Shown here: positions 43,818 through 54,597 of the stretch, piece by piece
Layout: the number at the start of each line of letters is the position of its first letter
How positions within the stretch are numbered: position 1 is the first letter of the stretch
DNA from: Perkinsus olseni
Lineage: Eukaryota; Perkinsozoa; Perkinsida; Perkinsidae
Length of the DNA stretch: 64,000 bases
Assembly (NCBI GenBank): GCA_013115135.1
Contig: JABANP010000106.1
Coordinates: 1-64,000, forward strand
Direction of reading: 5' to 3'
The notes under the pieces: generated by a model
Databases searched by the model: none
The model's input: the letters and a program-made list of their open reading frames with translations, nothing else
Told to the model about the DNA's origin: nothing
Program-made: the position numbers and the translations under genes

Positions 43818-45788
43818 ATGAAATTCCTTTTACCTACGCTTGCCTTAGTGGCAACTTCTGTCCTCGGGGCCAAGGACAGTAGTGAAAATATCGATGGCCC
43901 CGTGGTCGGTATAGATCTGGGTACTACTTACTCGTGTGTGGGAGTCTACAAGAACGGCCGTGTCGAGATCATTCCCAACGACCAGGGTAACCGTATCACT
44001 CCTTCCTACGTCTCCTTCACTGAGGACGATCGCTTTGTGGGCGAGGCTGCCAAGAACGAGGCCGCCGTGAACCCTCACAACACCGTGTTCGATGTTAAGA
44101 GGCTCATTGGCCGTCGCTTCAACGACAAGACCGTTCAGAAGGACAAGAAGTTGTTGCCTTACAAGATCGTTAACAAGAACGACAAACCCATGATTTCCGT
44201 AGAGGTCAAGGGTGAGGAGAAGATGTTCAACCCTGAAGAAATCTCTGCTATGGTCTTGGGCAAGATGAAGGAAACTGCTGAGAACTACTTGGGTACGGAG
44301 GTGAAGAACGCTGTCATCACCGTTCCTGCCTACTTCAATGATGCTCAGAGACAGGCTACCAAGGATGCCGGTACTATTGCTGGCTTGAACGTTCTTCGTA
44401 TCATCAACGAGCCAACCGCAGCTGCTATTGCCTACGGTCTCGACAAGAAGAACGAAGAGAACATTCTTGTTTACGATCTTGGTGGCGGTACTTTCGATGT
44501 GTCCCTTCTTACCATTGATAACGGCGTCTTCGAGGTCGTTGCTACTGCTGGTGATACTCATCTTGGTGGTGAGGATTTCGATCAGCGTGTTATGGATCAT
44601 TTTATCAAGATTTTCCAAAAGAAGAATCACAAGGATCTTCGTACTGACAAGCGTGCCTTGGCCAAGCTCCGTCGCGAGGTCGAGAAGGGCAAGCGCGCTC
44701 TCTCCTCAACTCACCAGGTCCGTATCGAGGTTGAGAACATCATGGACGGTATCGACTTTTCGGAGACTTTGTCTCGTGCTCGTTTCGAGGAGCTCAATGC
44801 CGATTTGTTCAAGAACACTTTGGGCCCTGTAAAGTCTGTCCTCTCGGATGCTGGCATGACCAAGGGCGAGATCGATGAAGTCGTTCTCGTTGGTGGTTCT
44901 ACTCGTATTCCTAAGATTCAGTCTCTCATCAAGGACTACTTCAACGGCAAGGAGCCCAACCGTGGCATCAACCCCGATGAGGCCGTTGCCTACGGTGCTT
45001 CTGTCCAGGGCGGTATCCTCAAGGGTGAAGCTGGTCAGGATCTCCTGTTGTTGGATGTCACTCCGTTGACTCTCGGTATTGAAACTGTTGGCGGTGTGAT
45101 GACTAAGATCATTGGCCGTAACACTGTTATTCCGACTAAGAAGTCTCAGACCTTCTCCACCTATCAGGATAACCAGCCTGCTGTCAGCATTCAAGTCTTC
45201 GAGGGTGAGCGTCCTTTGACCAAGGACAACCATCAGCTTGGCAAGTTCGAGCTCTCGGGTATTCCCCCGGCTCCTCGTGGTCAGCCCCAGATCGAGGTTA
45301 CTTTCGAGATCGATGCCAACGGTATTCTCAACGTGAAGGCTGAGGATAAGGGCACCGGCAAGTCTGAGAAGATCACCATCACCAACGATAAGGGTCGCCT
45401 AAGCGAGGATGAGATCGAGTCGATGATCAAGGACGCCGAGAAGTACGCTGAGGAGGACAAGAAGGTCAAGGAGCGTCTCGATGCGAGGAACGCCTTCGAC
45501 GGCTATCTGCGTTCTATGCGTTCGGCCGTAGAGGGCAGCGGTTCCTTCAAGGGTCTTGGTGAGAAGATGGACGAGGACGAGAAGACCGGGGTTCTCGATG
45601 CTGTGAGTGAGGGCGAGGAGTGGCTCGAGGCCAACGGTGACAGTGCTGAGCCCGATGAGATCAAGGACCAGCAGAAGGAGGTCGAGAGTGTTTGCGCTCC
45701 TATTGTTTCCAAGTACTACAACGCTGGTGCCGCCGATGAGGACGAGGACGATGATGATGACGACTACGACTCTCCTGATGAGTTGTAA
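43818..45788 (+). CDS. ER HSP70 chaperone BiP/GRP78
   Basis: Intronless, 656 codons. The signal peptide is [18 protein letters not shown]. The ATPase domain shows all three HSP70 signatures: [28 protein letters not shown] and [16 protein letters not shown]. The linker and substrate domain follow ([37 protein letters not shown]). The C terminus is acidic and ends SPDEL, an ER-retrieval tail of the xDEL type in place of the common KDEL or HDEL. It folds proteins entering the ER. Codon use is strongly biased toward C/T-ending codons, unlike its neighbours, as expected for a highly expressed gene. Long open frames on the opposite strand are shadows of this bias. Confidence 0.98.
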   Translation: MKFLLPTLALVATSVLGAKDSSENIDGPVVGIDLGTTYSCVGVYKNGRVEIIPNDQGNRITPSYVSFTEDDRFVGEAAKNEAAVNPHNTVFDVKRLIGRRFNDKTVQKDKKLLPYKIVNKNDKPMISVEVKGEEKMFNPEEISAMVLGKMKETAENYLGTEVKNAVITVPAYFNDAQRQATKDAGTIAGLNVLRIINEPTAAAIAYGLDKKNEENILVYDLGGGTFDVSLLTIDNGVFEVVATAGDTHLGGEDFDQRVMDHFIKIFQKKNHKDLRTDKRALAKLRREVEKGKRALSSTHQVRIEVENIMDGIDFSETLSRARFEELNADLFKNTLGPVKSVLSDAGMTKGEIDEVVLVGGSTRIPKIQSLIKDYFNGKEPNRGINPDEAVAYGASVQGGILKGEAGQDLLLLDVTPLTLGIETVGGVMTKIIGRNTVIPTKKSQTFSTYQDNQPAVSIQVFEGERPLTKDNHQLGKFELSGIPPAPRGQPQIEVTFEIDANGILNVKAEDKGTGKSEKITITNDKGRLSEDEIESMIKDAEKYAEEDKKVKERLDARNAFDGYLRSMRSAVEGSGSFKGLGEKMDEDEKTGVLDAVSEGEEWLEANGDSAEPDEIKDQQKEVESVCAPIVSKYYNAGAADEDEDDDDDDYDSPDEL

Positions 45789-45913
45789 AGTGCGTCGCAC
45801 TACTGTCTTTCCTGAAACACTGTTTTTATACTGGTTCCTTTTCGTGCTTCTGATCACAGCGCGTCTCGCGTTGAGTGAACAACAACACCTGTATTGCTGA
45901 AAGATGAGTCTCG

Positions 45914-46315
45914 GATGATGATACGTGTCTAAATTGGAATTCCTCGTTTCAGTCAGGGCTTTGCTCTATGCTGATTGAGTACACACCGTTCTGACGAGAT
46001 ATTACTGTTGCAAAGCATCAATGATGATACGTGTCTAAATTGGAATTCCTCGTTTCGGCCAGGCTTCGGTCGATGCCGATCTTTACACACGTTCTGAGGT
46101 GCATGAACTGTTACACAACTGGCCTATTTAACGGGCTGAACTAATCTCCCTCAGAAAGGTACGTCGGTGCTAGTCTAACTAAGTCGTACTGTCGGCGTTG
46201 GACTTTAAACTCACACACAAACAACTGGCTGCCGATGATGATACGTGTCTAATTTGGAATTCCTCGTTTCGGTCAAGGTTCTCCCTGATGCCGATCTGTT
46301 ACACACTTTCTGAGG
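45914..46315 (+). repeat. Three interspersed copies of an ~80-bp repeat
   Basis: Copies start at 45914, 46021 and 46234. Each opens with ATGATGATACGTGTCTAA, then TTGGAATTCCTCGTTTC. A variable dozen bases follow, then in copies 2 and 3 GATGCCGATCT with TTACACAC and TCTGAGG. Copy 1 is more diverged in the second half. They lie in the 3' flank of BiP and before the end of epsilon-tubulin, so they may be transcribed in a 3' UTR. Spacing between starts is 107 and 213 bp. Confidence 0.85.
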
Positions 46316-46398
46316 CCAAAACTTGTCCTGTACACCCTCAAAAATATACGCCATGAATTAACGCAACTTGCAAAAAGTTTGTATCGATGGAAGATGCA

Positions 46399-48379
46399 TT
46401 ATAGGAGCATGCGTGGCAATAATCTTCCAAACGCGAACTCTCTACGAATTCCGCTCAGTGTGGTCTTCTCAATGGCCGTCGTGCGAGCCAGCGACTCGGT
46501 GTACTTCCCTTCAGTATAGTCGTCCATCATAGCTCGCAGTGTTTGCCGTGCTTCTTCGAACACGCCTTGGTCCATGTATCTAGCAACGACCTCGCGGGAT
46601 GGCGCCGGGGCGGCACTTACTCAGTGTAATGGTGAACATGCGCCTTCCTCTTGTATAAACGCCAGAAATTTGCGTGCATTTTCTCGAACACAGGGCGTAT
46701 GGCGCAACTGTTCACGAGAGACAGAAGAGAGTACCTGCACTTCGGGGTGCAGTAAAAACTGCGCGGGAGACAGAGCTCACGGGAAGGCGGTGTTGGAGTT
46801 CCTCCCAGCTGTTGCGCTGATCGCCGTGGGCAACACGTTGCAAATGCCGATCTTGTAGCAGTCATCGAGATAAGCAGGCCTGTTCAATGTCTTCTTGATT
46901 CGCGTTACATTCCGGTTAACGTCGTTCAAGGAGCATTCGCCTGAGACCGAGTTTCGCTTTTGGACTCCAAGCAGCGCCCACCTCTGAGTAGGAAGGCCGA
47001 GGCCAGCGAAAGAGATGCTCTAGGGTCGACTCCGGCACCCGATCCGACGAGCTGTGATCCGGGCGAGAACGCGTCCGTGAACATGTGGTCGAAACTTCGG
47101 GGCTGCAAGCGCACATCCTTGGACCTGCCACTGGCTGCTGGAGGACAGACCCCGAGTGTTGTACCGCTGGAAAATCGGACTGAGCGCAGGCAGCAGGAAG
47201 TGGGTGTTGGGGAAGGGCACTAGGTTAGAGGTTATCTCGTTGAGATCAACGTTGAGGGAGCCTTCGAACCTCATGGACGCTGTGAGGTCCAACCAACACC
47301 TACAACACGAGGAAAGCTGTCCAGGGCTGGACGCGGCGGGATACCTGGCCACGATGGAGTTCATGTCGTCGAACGTGGTCTGCTTGCTGGAGAACATCCC
47401 TCCACCGCCCTTCTGCGGGGCGCCGGCCACCATCGCAGCGGAGGCGTTGTAGGTGTTAACGATACGAGCAAGGGCGTCGTTGCCTACCACGATGTTGCCA
47501 GCTGACTGCCGAGTGCGCCACTGACTTATTGGCAGAACGCAGCTAGCATTCTCCCTGAGTTTCGTGAGGGATAGTATAGCGTTGTACGGCGAGGTGATGA
47601 CATCATCTTCGGCGTCTATGGTAGGGAAGAGAGCCGACACGAAACGGTACGCCTTCGACCCGTACCTGCCCAAGCTGCGCTCATCCGCGCTGGACGGTGT
47701 ACTCACTCGTCCTCAAGCCTCTCCAGTATGTAGGAGCCGAGTCCACTGCCGGTGCCTCCGCCGAGGGAATTCACGCAGAAGAAGGCCTGCAGACTATCAC
47801 ACGCTTCCACTGCATATCGGACCTTCTCCATCACGGAGTCGCCGTAGGTCGCGCCATACCTGCCAGCTGATGACGTGATGGTGTAGTCGAGAGCAGCAGT
47901 TACCCGAAGTAGCCGTGGGCCCAGTTGTTCCCTGCACCCGACACATCCGTTACGCATTGCTGCTGCCGACAGTCGTTCGGCCGCTTTGGGTCACGGAATA
48001 GACTCCCGATCTTACTGTTGAGGACCTGAGACGATTGCTAGTCCTTCTCTTAGGGAGATGCCACTACCTGGTTTATGACTCCCTGCTCCATATCAACTAG
48101 GATGGCACGTGCACGCAGATTTTCGAGAGGACTGTCACTGCCTGTGGGAATGTCGGAACCGTTGGCATCTAGGTTGCGAAAGAATGTTGAGATGCAGTCG
48201 TCGTATCTGAGGGGCGCTCGCAGTCAACGTGATACCAGAAGGTCCTACACGATAGCTCTGCCCTGAGCCTGTCGGCGGCGCGCTTCGGCCGAATGTTCTC
48301 GGATGACCAGGTCCCAGAACCTCCAGCCGATCTGATTGCCGCACTGGCCGACCTGTATCGTCACCACTTCACGAGGCAT
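46399..48379 (-). CDS. TUBE1: Epsilon-tubulin
   Basis: Basal-body/centriole tubulin required for triplet microtubules. Start ATG 48379: [31 protein letters not shown]. The tubulin GTP motif [20 protein letters not shown] follows. [49 protein letters not shown] and [16 protein letters not shown] are specific to the epsilon class. A 41-nt intron (GTAAGT...TGCTAG) then gives [20 protein letters not shown] and the end at 46399-46401. About seven short introns are needed. It sits directly downstream of PIH/CS modules on the same strand, a flagellar neighbourhood. The presence of this gene implies centriole-based flagella in some life stage. Confidence 0.92.
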
Positions 48380-48554
48380 GCTATCAAAACAGGCATAGAA
48401 CAGCTGAGCTGAGGGAGTACAGAGTTTCAACGGAATCTCTCCCACTATGCAGGTTCCCAGAGCTGGCGGCATCACTTCGTTACTCGACCTACTCGCAACT
48501 CAACTCATCTCGCGGCATGCCTCAACAGTACACATGGCACAGGAAAATGGTTGC

Positions 48555-49487
48555 TCACGCAAGGGGCGCAGTAATCGTAACTCTGTTCCTCTTCTTGCTG
48601 AACTTCGCCTGTGCTCTGGACTCCTGCACTGTGGCTGGTATTGGTAGTTCCCGCCCATTAACACGGATCCTGTTCGCGCACAGCTCAATGTCGAACCTCG
48701 AGGCGGCAGCCTGTTGATCAGCCGGGGTAATGGTGCAGATCAGCTGCCCGTCTTTGGTCTCCATGCTCACTCGTGGCTCGTCCTGGGAAGAAGCAATGGC
48801 AACACACCTACCTGATTTTGAAACTAACAGACGATGATGCCTTCATCAGTCGCACCACTTCACCTTCTCCTCCGGGCTCTTCTGCGGGACGTCATCAGCC
48901 CACATAGAGTTGTAAGAGTGTTTGTCGAAGATCTGCTCAATTTCCTTTTGCATTTTCTGCTGCTCGGCCGGAAGGCCCGAGGATGTCTTCTGCTGTGTCG
49001 AGGCAGCTGAAAACGAGGCGACGCGAATCCGACGACGCCCGACGACTCCCTGGAGGTGTGAATAATTGCTCCTGACCGCAATCGACCACATTGCAAACTG
49101 AGTACGATTTTTTCCGATGCGCTTCCGATTCGTGTAATAGGGAGCTCAACGAGCGCGCAACCTTCATGAGGTACTGACACGCGAACCACTACCCAAACCT
49201 ATTCCAGGCCGTGTGCGCTTGAAAGAAAGACAGAGGTCCCGGCGTACTGTCAACGATCTTGCACGACTGTCTCAGCTTCTTCGGTAGCCATCCCATTGGA
49301 TCGCCGGCGTTCTCCGGTATGACACCCTCGGTGCTCCCTGATACGCCGTAGAGCACGCCTTTCGTGTTCGTTAGGAAACCCGGCTTGAGGACGCCCCGGT
49401 TGCGCCTAACGCTCGCACTGCTGTCCGCTACAACCTGAGATGTGGGTACGAAGTTGGCTTGTCTGGTGATTTGCCACTGAACAGCAT
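48555..49487 (-). CDS. PIH-family C-terminal CS-like domain
   Basis: Two coding segments fit the C-terminal half of a PIH protein, a co-chaperone of HSP90 in axonemal dynein and R2TP assembly. The upstream one reads RRNRGVLKPGFLTNTKGVLY, GSTEGVIPENAGDPMGWLPK and LRQSCKIVDSTPGP. The middle reads LPAEQQKMQKEIEQIFDKHS. The last exon is a CS/p23-like fold: RVSMETKDGQLICTITPADQ, FDIELCANRIRVNGRELPIP and RAQAKFSKKRNRVTITAPLA, with the stop at 48555. The start at 49487 is only the nearest ATG and is uncertain. This could be a separate gene, or the 3' half of the PIH gene at 50011-51176, with the tRNA lying between them. Some splice phases here remain unresolved. Confidence 0.6.
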
Positions 49488-49498
49488 AAATAGCAAGC

Positions 49499-49571
49499 GG
49501 TCGTTTAGCTCAGTCGGTTAGAGCATCGTGCTAATAACGCGAGGGTCGCAGGTTCGAGCCCTGCATCGACC
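49499..49571 (+). tRNA. tRNA-Ile (AAU)
   Basis: Cloverleaf folds by eye. Acceptor GGTCGTT/ATCGACC with one T-T mismatch. A-box TAGCTCAGTCGG, anticodon arm GTGCTAATAACGC with anticodon AAU, B-box GGTTCGAGCCC. The sequence closely resembles eukaryotic tRNA-Ile(AAU). There is no intron. The discriminator is A at 49572; only a weak TTT run follows, so Pol III termination is not obvious. Confidence 0.95.
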
Positions 49572-49688
49572 ATTTCACTTCGCCAAAACATGCCCTTGCT
49601 GTGCTCCCCAACCCCACCGATCGGACGGAGCGCCGTTCTTATTCTTGGACTTCATTTACCGGCCTTTGTGACCGTGTGACGCCAATAT

Positions 49689-49926
49689 GTTTGGGTCCGC
49701 GGTAAATGTTTGGGTCCGAGGTTCGTGCCGCGGAAGGTAACCCCTTTGTTACGACTTCTTGCTTTCTCTTATTCCAGACAGTTCTTCCGCTTTCCAACGG
49801 ATGTGCGCCCTCCTCTCATGGACTCCTCGCCATCTCATCCGTCACCGGTTACGCGTCACTTCCACGACCGGGGACCTTAATTTAATTAAGGTCCGCGGTT
49901 AAGGTCCGAGGTTAAGGTCCGCGGTA
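49689..49926 (+). repeat. GGTCCG(C/A)GG repeat cluster with palindrome
   Basis: Two units GTTTGGGTCCG(C/A)GG start at 49689 and 49708. About 150 bp later is the palindrome GGACCTTAATT-T-AATTAAGGTCC (49872-49894). It flows into three tandem 13-mers, AAGGTCCG(C/A)GGT(T/A), at 49888, 49901 and 49914. The core GGTCCGCGG/GGTCCGAGG alternates in both clusters. Function unknown; lies just downstream of the tRNA. Confidence 0.8.
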
Positions 49927-50010
49927 ACGCGCGCGTCTGCGGCCAGATGTCACCTGGCCTCAACTCGCGCCAGTGACGCGAGAGCCAGAGCGCACTCTCT
50001 GTCTAACGAG
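49927..50010. other. Spacer, or intron of the PIH gene
   Basis: Non-coding. A GTAGGAGT donor at the end of the last recognised PIH exon (about 50,040 on the - strand) suggests the transcript continues into this DNA. Confidence 0.35.
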
Positions 50011-51176
50011 TTGCGTTGCAGATCTCCACTCCTACCATTTCTGATGAAGAGATCCCACCTCGATAAGCTTAGCTTCTTGGGCTCCCGCTACTTGTTCCGC
50101 TGCCGAGGCTTCCTTGACTTCCTCGACATCGTCCTGCTCATCCGCTGGCTCGAATTCGACGGGATTGTTTGTCTGCTCATCGAGGAACTTGTAGGAGGCC
50201 TTCAGGAACCTGGTGGACGGGGCATGATTGCAGAGGCGGCATTCCCCACGGTAATCTCCTGGCTACTTCCACCCCCGGGAGTTGACCTCCTTCACTGGCT
50301 TGGCGTAATTCTGGACGTTTCTCAGCGCCACCGTGACGAGGTCCACAACTAAGGACTGCCGCGTGGTGTCCATCTGATAAAAGGGGATACTTCTTGGCCC
50401 CTTCAGCGACAAAGAGGGGAGGAGCTATGTGCGATAGTTCAGAACTTAGCGCCGTCGCCTGCTTCGTTGGACTTGAAATCGACGTGCTGAGCTGAGCTAT
50501 CCGGTGGTTCGCCCTAGTGCTGTGTGAGCATGGCAGCGAGCAGACCAGTGAATCTTATTTTCTCCTGGCGAGATGCAGTCTTCAAGGCTGGAGCAACAGG
50601 ATCGTCGATGAATCCCAAAACCCGGTGAGGGTGACAGGAGTCCTACCTTCCCTCCCTCGTTGAATGATTGGCACGCAGTCGGCGAGTTTTGATACCAACC
50701 CAGGGCGCGAAAATGACGTCAATAGCCACACACGCGTTGCCCGCCCTGTCGAAGACTCTCCGGAAGCTGCCGACGTCCACCGGCACCTGATCAGCTCCGA
50801 TCCCCTATGACGCTGGCCGTACTGGGCAGAACCTCCGATCTTTACCTGCATATTTCTGATCCCCATTTTGTCAACCAGATGGCCGTCCGCCCTAGCCCCA
50901 CTGGGCAGCAGAGGACCCTCGACCAACGGATGGCCGCAAATATTAACGAACATCTTCGTGCTGGTGTTCGGGCGCCTGACGAGGATCCAGTCCGACGGTG
51001 GTTCGGGAACATACCACCGATTGAGGTGCCACACCGAGCCCGAGGAGCAGACGGCACTCACTGATGCAGCGTGCAAGTCGTCTTCATAGCGACCCCAGGC
51101 AAGGGAATGAGCTTCGGGCGTGAGTGGAGTCCAGCGCTCGGCACAGCCGAGGACGGGTAGTTGGTGGTCCTACTCA
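50011..51176 (-). CDS. PIH1-domain protein (dynein/R2TP assembly)
   Basis: Start ATG 51176 (MSRTTNYPSSAVPSAG) leading to the PIH signature PKLIPLPGVAMKT. A phase-2 intron then joins RPNTSTKMFVNICGHPLVEG, the K-x-F-x-N-x-C core of the domain. Another intron leads to VPVDVGSFRRVFDRAGNACV, AIDVIFAP, VLGFIDDPVAPALKTASRQE, then PFYQMDTTRQSLVVDLVTVA. It continues with CRLCNHAPSTRFLKASYKFL and an acidic Glu/Asp stretch to about 50,040. The order matches PIH1 proteins, which help HSP90 assemble axonemal dynein arms and the R2TP complex. The 3' end is unsure: a GTAGGAGT donor after SLHQK suggests more exons, possibly the CS-like domain at 48555-49487. Confidence 0.75.
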
Positions 51177-51385
51177 TACCGATGTGAAAAACACCTATTC
51201 AGTGGACAGGGCCTCCACGATCAACGAAAGGGCACGCATGCATCCGAAAGAGCACAGCATTCTCAACTCTCATGAGGGTTCATGATCATCATCGCCGGCG
51301 AGGACGCCTCTGGCCGCGGCTTGCCACTCGGATGACTCGCCTGAGACACCAGCACAATGATGGAGGGGTCGAGTCAGGATCAGTG

Positions 51386-51607
51386 TTACAGACCTCTGGT
51401 GGACTTCAATAGCTTCTCTGCCGCTGAGTGTGTTTCAACGTCGTGACCGCTCGCCGCTGTAATCGTAGACGCTCTGTGAGGGAAGAGCTTCTCGTACAGA
51501 AAGACCAGGACCTGCGCCGGACTGCCCGGTAGGCCCGACCAAGGAAGGCTAGCTGCCTGCGCTGTATACAGAACGCCAGTGAACCCTGCGATCACTAGCT
51601 TCATCAT
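51386..51607 (-). CDS. Small secreted protein, 73 residues
   Basis: Single exon from ATG 51607. MMKLVIAGFTGVLYTAQA is a good signal peptide. The mature part of about 55 residues (SLPWSGLPGSPAQVLVFLY, HRASTITAASGHDVETHS) has no cysteines and no known motif. Coding status rests on the signal peptide alone. Flanking 51177-51385 and 51608-51798 show nothing else. Confidence 0.45.
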   Translation of the reverse strand: MMKLVIAGFTGVLYTAQAASLPWSGLPGSPAQVLVFLYEKLFPHRASTITAASGHDVETHSAAEKLLKSTRGL

Positions 51608-51798
51608 AGTAGCATCCCGTTATCAAACTGCCATTCCCGAAACTTCTCTACCTTCTGCTGTCCAGTCTTTCTCGTTCACTACAAGCCCTTGATGCATTCT
51701 ACGACTACATTCCCCACAACGAGCCCCGCACGTCACCTCTTCACTGGACACTAGCGAGTCGAGCACATCCTGCCGCGTGTTACGAGCCGACGCCTGCT

Positions 51799-53192
51799 TC
51801 AACCCATAGCCGCTGTATCTTCGTCTAGAGGCATCCTGGCAGAAAAAGTACCCTCCGAAAGTGGCGAGGACGCAGCCCTCACCTTGCGGGTCTCATCAAC
51901 GCAGGCAAGGAAGTACTCCTCGAGCTCAGCCTGGCGGATGTATCTCTCGCTGGCAGCTTCCTCGAGTATCTCATGTGTGCGTCTCAAGTCCCTGAGCTCT
52001 CTCTCCAACTCCCCTATCTTGGTGAGGTACTCGGCTTCTAATGGAGACACCTTGCCTAACAAGGCGGAGGTACTGAAGGCCGAGGGCGATGCTGTTGCGG
52101 CCCACTCGCTGCTTCAACCATGGACATACCGCTTCTCTCCGCTGTGACATCCTGAGGTCGTTGAAGGCCAGACGTCGCGAGATGAGCACCTAATCGCTGC
52201 ACTTCGACATGCGACGAAGGGATGTCGGCAGTCGCATCTTCCTGCATGCTAAGGCGAGGACCTTGCAGCAGAGCCCCACCCGATGCATCGCCTTGTCCAG
52301 CCGCAGGCTCCTCGGTTAGGTCTGACGCCCTAGTCCTCTTGAACACCGCCTTGAGAACCTTGACAGCAGCAGCGTGACGCACTGCCCTCAAGCAGCCTCT
52401 ACTTTAGCCTGCCGCTTAGATGCCTTCATCTGGTCTTCCAAATACCTCTTGTCTTCACTCAATGCCTCAGACCGAGCTTGCCACGTCCCAACCTGATTTT
52501 CCTATTTTCCGCTCCGTCGTGAGCGTGTAGCTAACACCCTGCTCGGGGCTGAGCTCGGGTACCTCCTTGCGGTAGTCCTTGCATAAGGCGTCCAGGCGTA
52601 GCGCTTCGGACATGAACCACTTGAGCTCCTTCTCCAACTCCTGGACCCTCTTGTCTCGCCGCACCTTGTCACCTTCTTTGTCTGCTTTCACCTTGAGTTC
52701 CCGGAAGCTCTTCTGGACCGTGCTCCTGCCAGCCACACTAGACTGACTCATCTCCAACGCCCCAGCTACATGTGGGATTTGTACGACAGCATGAAGTCAT
52801 GCTCGTGCCTCTGCAGGAGGTCAGCCACCCTCTCCGGGAGCGTCGCAGCCAGAGTGTTGAGTTGGTCGAAGAGGCCCAGTACTGAGATACAACATGAACC
52901 CAATGTTCACCTTCTCATATAACAACAAAATTAAATTCCTCAGTGAAAACAAGCTATGGACTCCCCAAAAATGTTGCACATGAAAACCTGTGTTTGTAGC
53001 TTCAGGGTGATGCAAAAAAGGGCCCACAACTCTCTGATGCTGCAGGATATGGAGATGACACAAGTACCGTTTGCAAGCATTCGAGGAATTCTCTCCCATG
53101 TTGTAGGAGGCGTCACTCAGCTCGAACTGTGCTCTCAAGTTTTCAAGAATGGGCCCCGTTTCTTGGTCACCCAGTAGAATTAAGATACTCAT
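51799..53192 (-). CDS. Coiled-coil protein, unrecognised
   Basis: Start ATG 53192 ([39 protein letters not shown]). An AT-rich stretch of about 210 nt with GTACTT...CTCAG ends is probably the first intron, much longer than its neighbours. Later exons read [80 protein letters not shown], and finally [20 protein letters not shown] and [20 protein letters not shown], with the stop at 51799. The exon joins keep phase, for example AT|G across the intron before STVQKS. The heptad pattern is strong. No named family. Confidence 0.6.
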
Positions 53193-53354
53193 AATGATAG
53201 AGATATTAACATAAATATCTGCACCAGTCCTGATACGTAATAATGATTATATGCCTTCAAACACTAATAGTGGACAAACAGCATACCCACGAAGAACTGG
53301 ATCGGCCTCCTACCCCTAGGTCCGGCCACAGGCACGCTCGCTAGAACGGAAGCC

Positions 53355-54402
53355 TTATTCTCGAGTGCCCCAGGCTCCTGGCGCTTGGTCATGGCTCTGC
53401 GACCCTCGGCGCTCTCTCTCGAGATTAACGCCGGTTAGGAAAGCTGACGAGTCATTCGCGTCGTCCCGGAGAGTCTCCGAGGAGCTGCTGCCCGAGGATT
53501 CGCTCCACAGTTTCCGAGGACAAGGAGTCCGCTGTAGGAGGCTTGTCGTGATGCATCGGGCGGGTTGAAGGAGCTGACCGCACTGGAGGCCCCGAACTCT
53601 CGACGATGAAGTGAACGACAACAGACACTGTAGATGGAATCACCGACGCTCAGCCCATGACACGTAGCCATCCTGGACGTCCCGAGGGAAGAAAAGCTCG
53701 CCATCATCGAGGTGCTCGTCAAGAGGCAGGAGAACAGCAGCGGGCGGACCTGTTGGGCACACGCTGAGGTCAACTGGGGGAGCCTCTACTACCATCTGCA
53801 TCTAGGGCATCACTGCGCGACGACAGCCCGGCTAAGGAAACTTCGTCAGCTTCTCCGACAGGACTGGCGGACCCCAGGATATCGCCGCCCTCGATGCCCT
53901 ACAACAGCGGAGGACAAGCTTCTGAACCTTCCCTACGGGAGCAATCCTAAAAGCAGCTTGAGGGCAACCCGCAGACAAACGAGCAGTAACCCTCGGAGGG
54001 GCTCAACTCGTCGTTTACAAACTTCCCCGAGATTGACAGCAGATTCTAGCACGTACACACGCCAACTCGGAAGCATTTCCCTAGCCAGATGTCGGAGAGC
54101 TAGAATGCCCCTACCGCAGCTTGACCACGAGACCCGCCTAGCCGGGCCCTGCTCTGAGGTCGCCGATCGCGTGGGGTCGGTCGACCTTCTCCGAACGCCT
54201 TCTTCGGGCGAGCTCCTTCTTTTCCAAGATGGCGGGGATGGGGAAACTTTCGCGGGGATCGAGGTTCTTCCGGAGTAGGCCGCCGGGGAGCTTCAAGGTG
54301 CTCGTGCCATGACCGGCCCCCTGGCTGTCGGCACCTGCAGAGAGGAATGGTGTCATGAGCGCTGCGACCGTTCTGATGTAGTGCTCGAATCACGGTTGGC
54401 AC
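53355..54402 (-). CDS. Probable spliced gene, unrecognised
   Basis: Coding-like - strand segments: LPGGLLRKNLDPRESFPIPA and KKELARRRRSEKVDRPHAIG near 54,170-54,290, KLVLRCCRASRAAISWGPPV near 53,880, then PMHHDKPPTADSLSSETVER and LRDDANDSSAFLTGVNLERE near 53,400-53,560. The competing + strand frame at 53712-54278 is long but less protein-like. Junctions are not resolved and there is no family match, so only the approximate presence of a gene is claimed. Confidence 0.35.
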
Positions 54403-54597
54403 ACAGGCTCCCAGCCGGGCAGGAGACGAAACCGTTCCTCTCCGTCACTCTTCGACCGATAGAGCACTCTGCCGGACTCGGTCGAGGGACCCCTTCGAAG
54501 CACTACACGTCGCAAAAAGGTTGCGTCTCCAATTTCAGCCAGCCCAGCCGGTTCCGTCGTGACTCGATTAGGCTGATGGCAACTGGTACCGAGCCCC

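Noticed and set aside
43845..44630. 261-codon open frame antisense to BiP
   Set aside because: Produced by the strong codon bias of BiP (C/T-ending codons rarely give stops on the reverse strand). No domain, and other antisense frames occur along the same gene.
53712..54278. 188-codon + strand open frame
   Set aside because: The opposite strand reads more protein-like (LPGGLLRKNLDPRESFPIPA, KKELARRRRSEK), so I favour the - strand gene.
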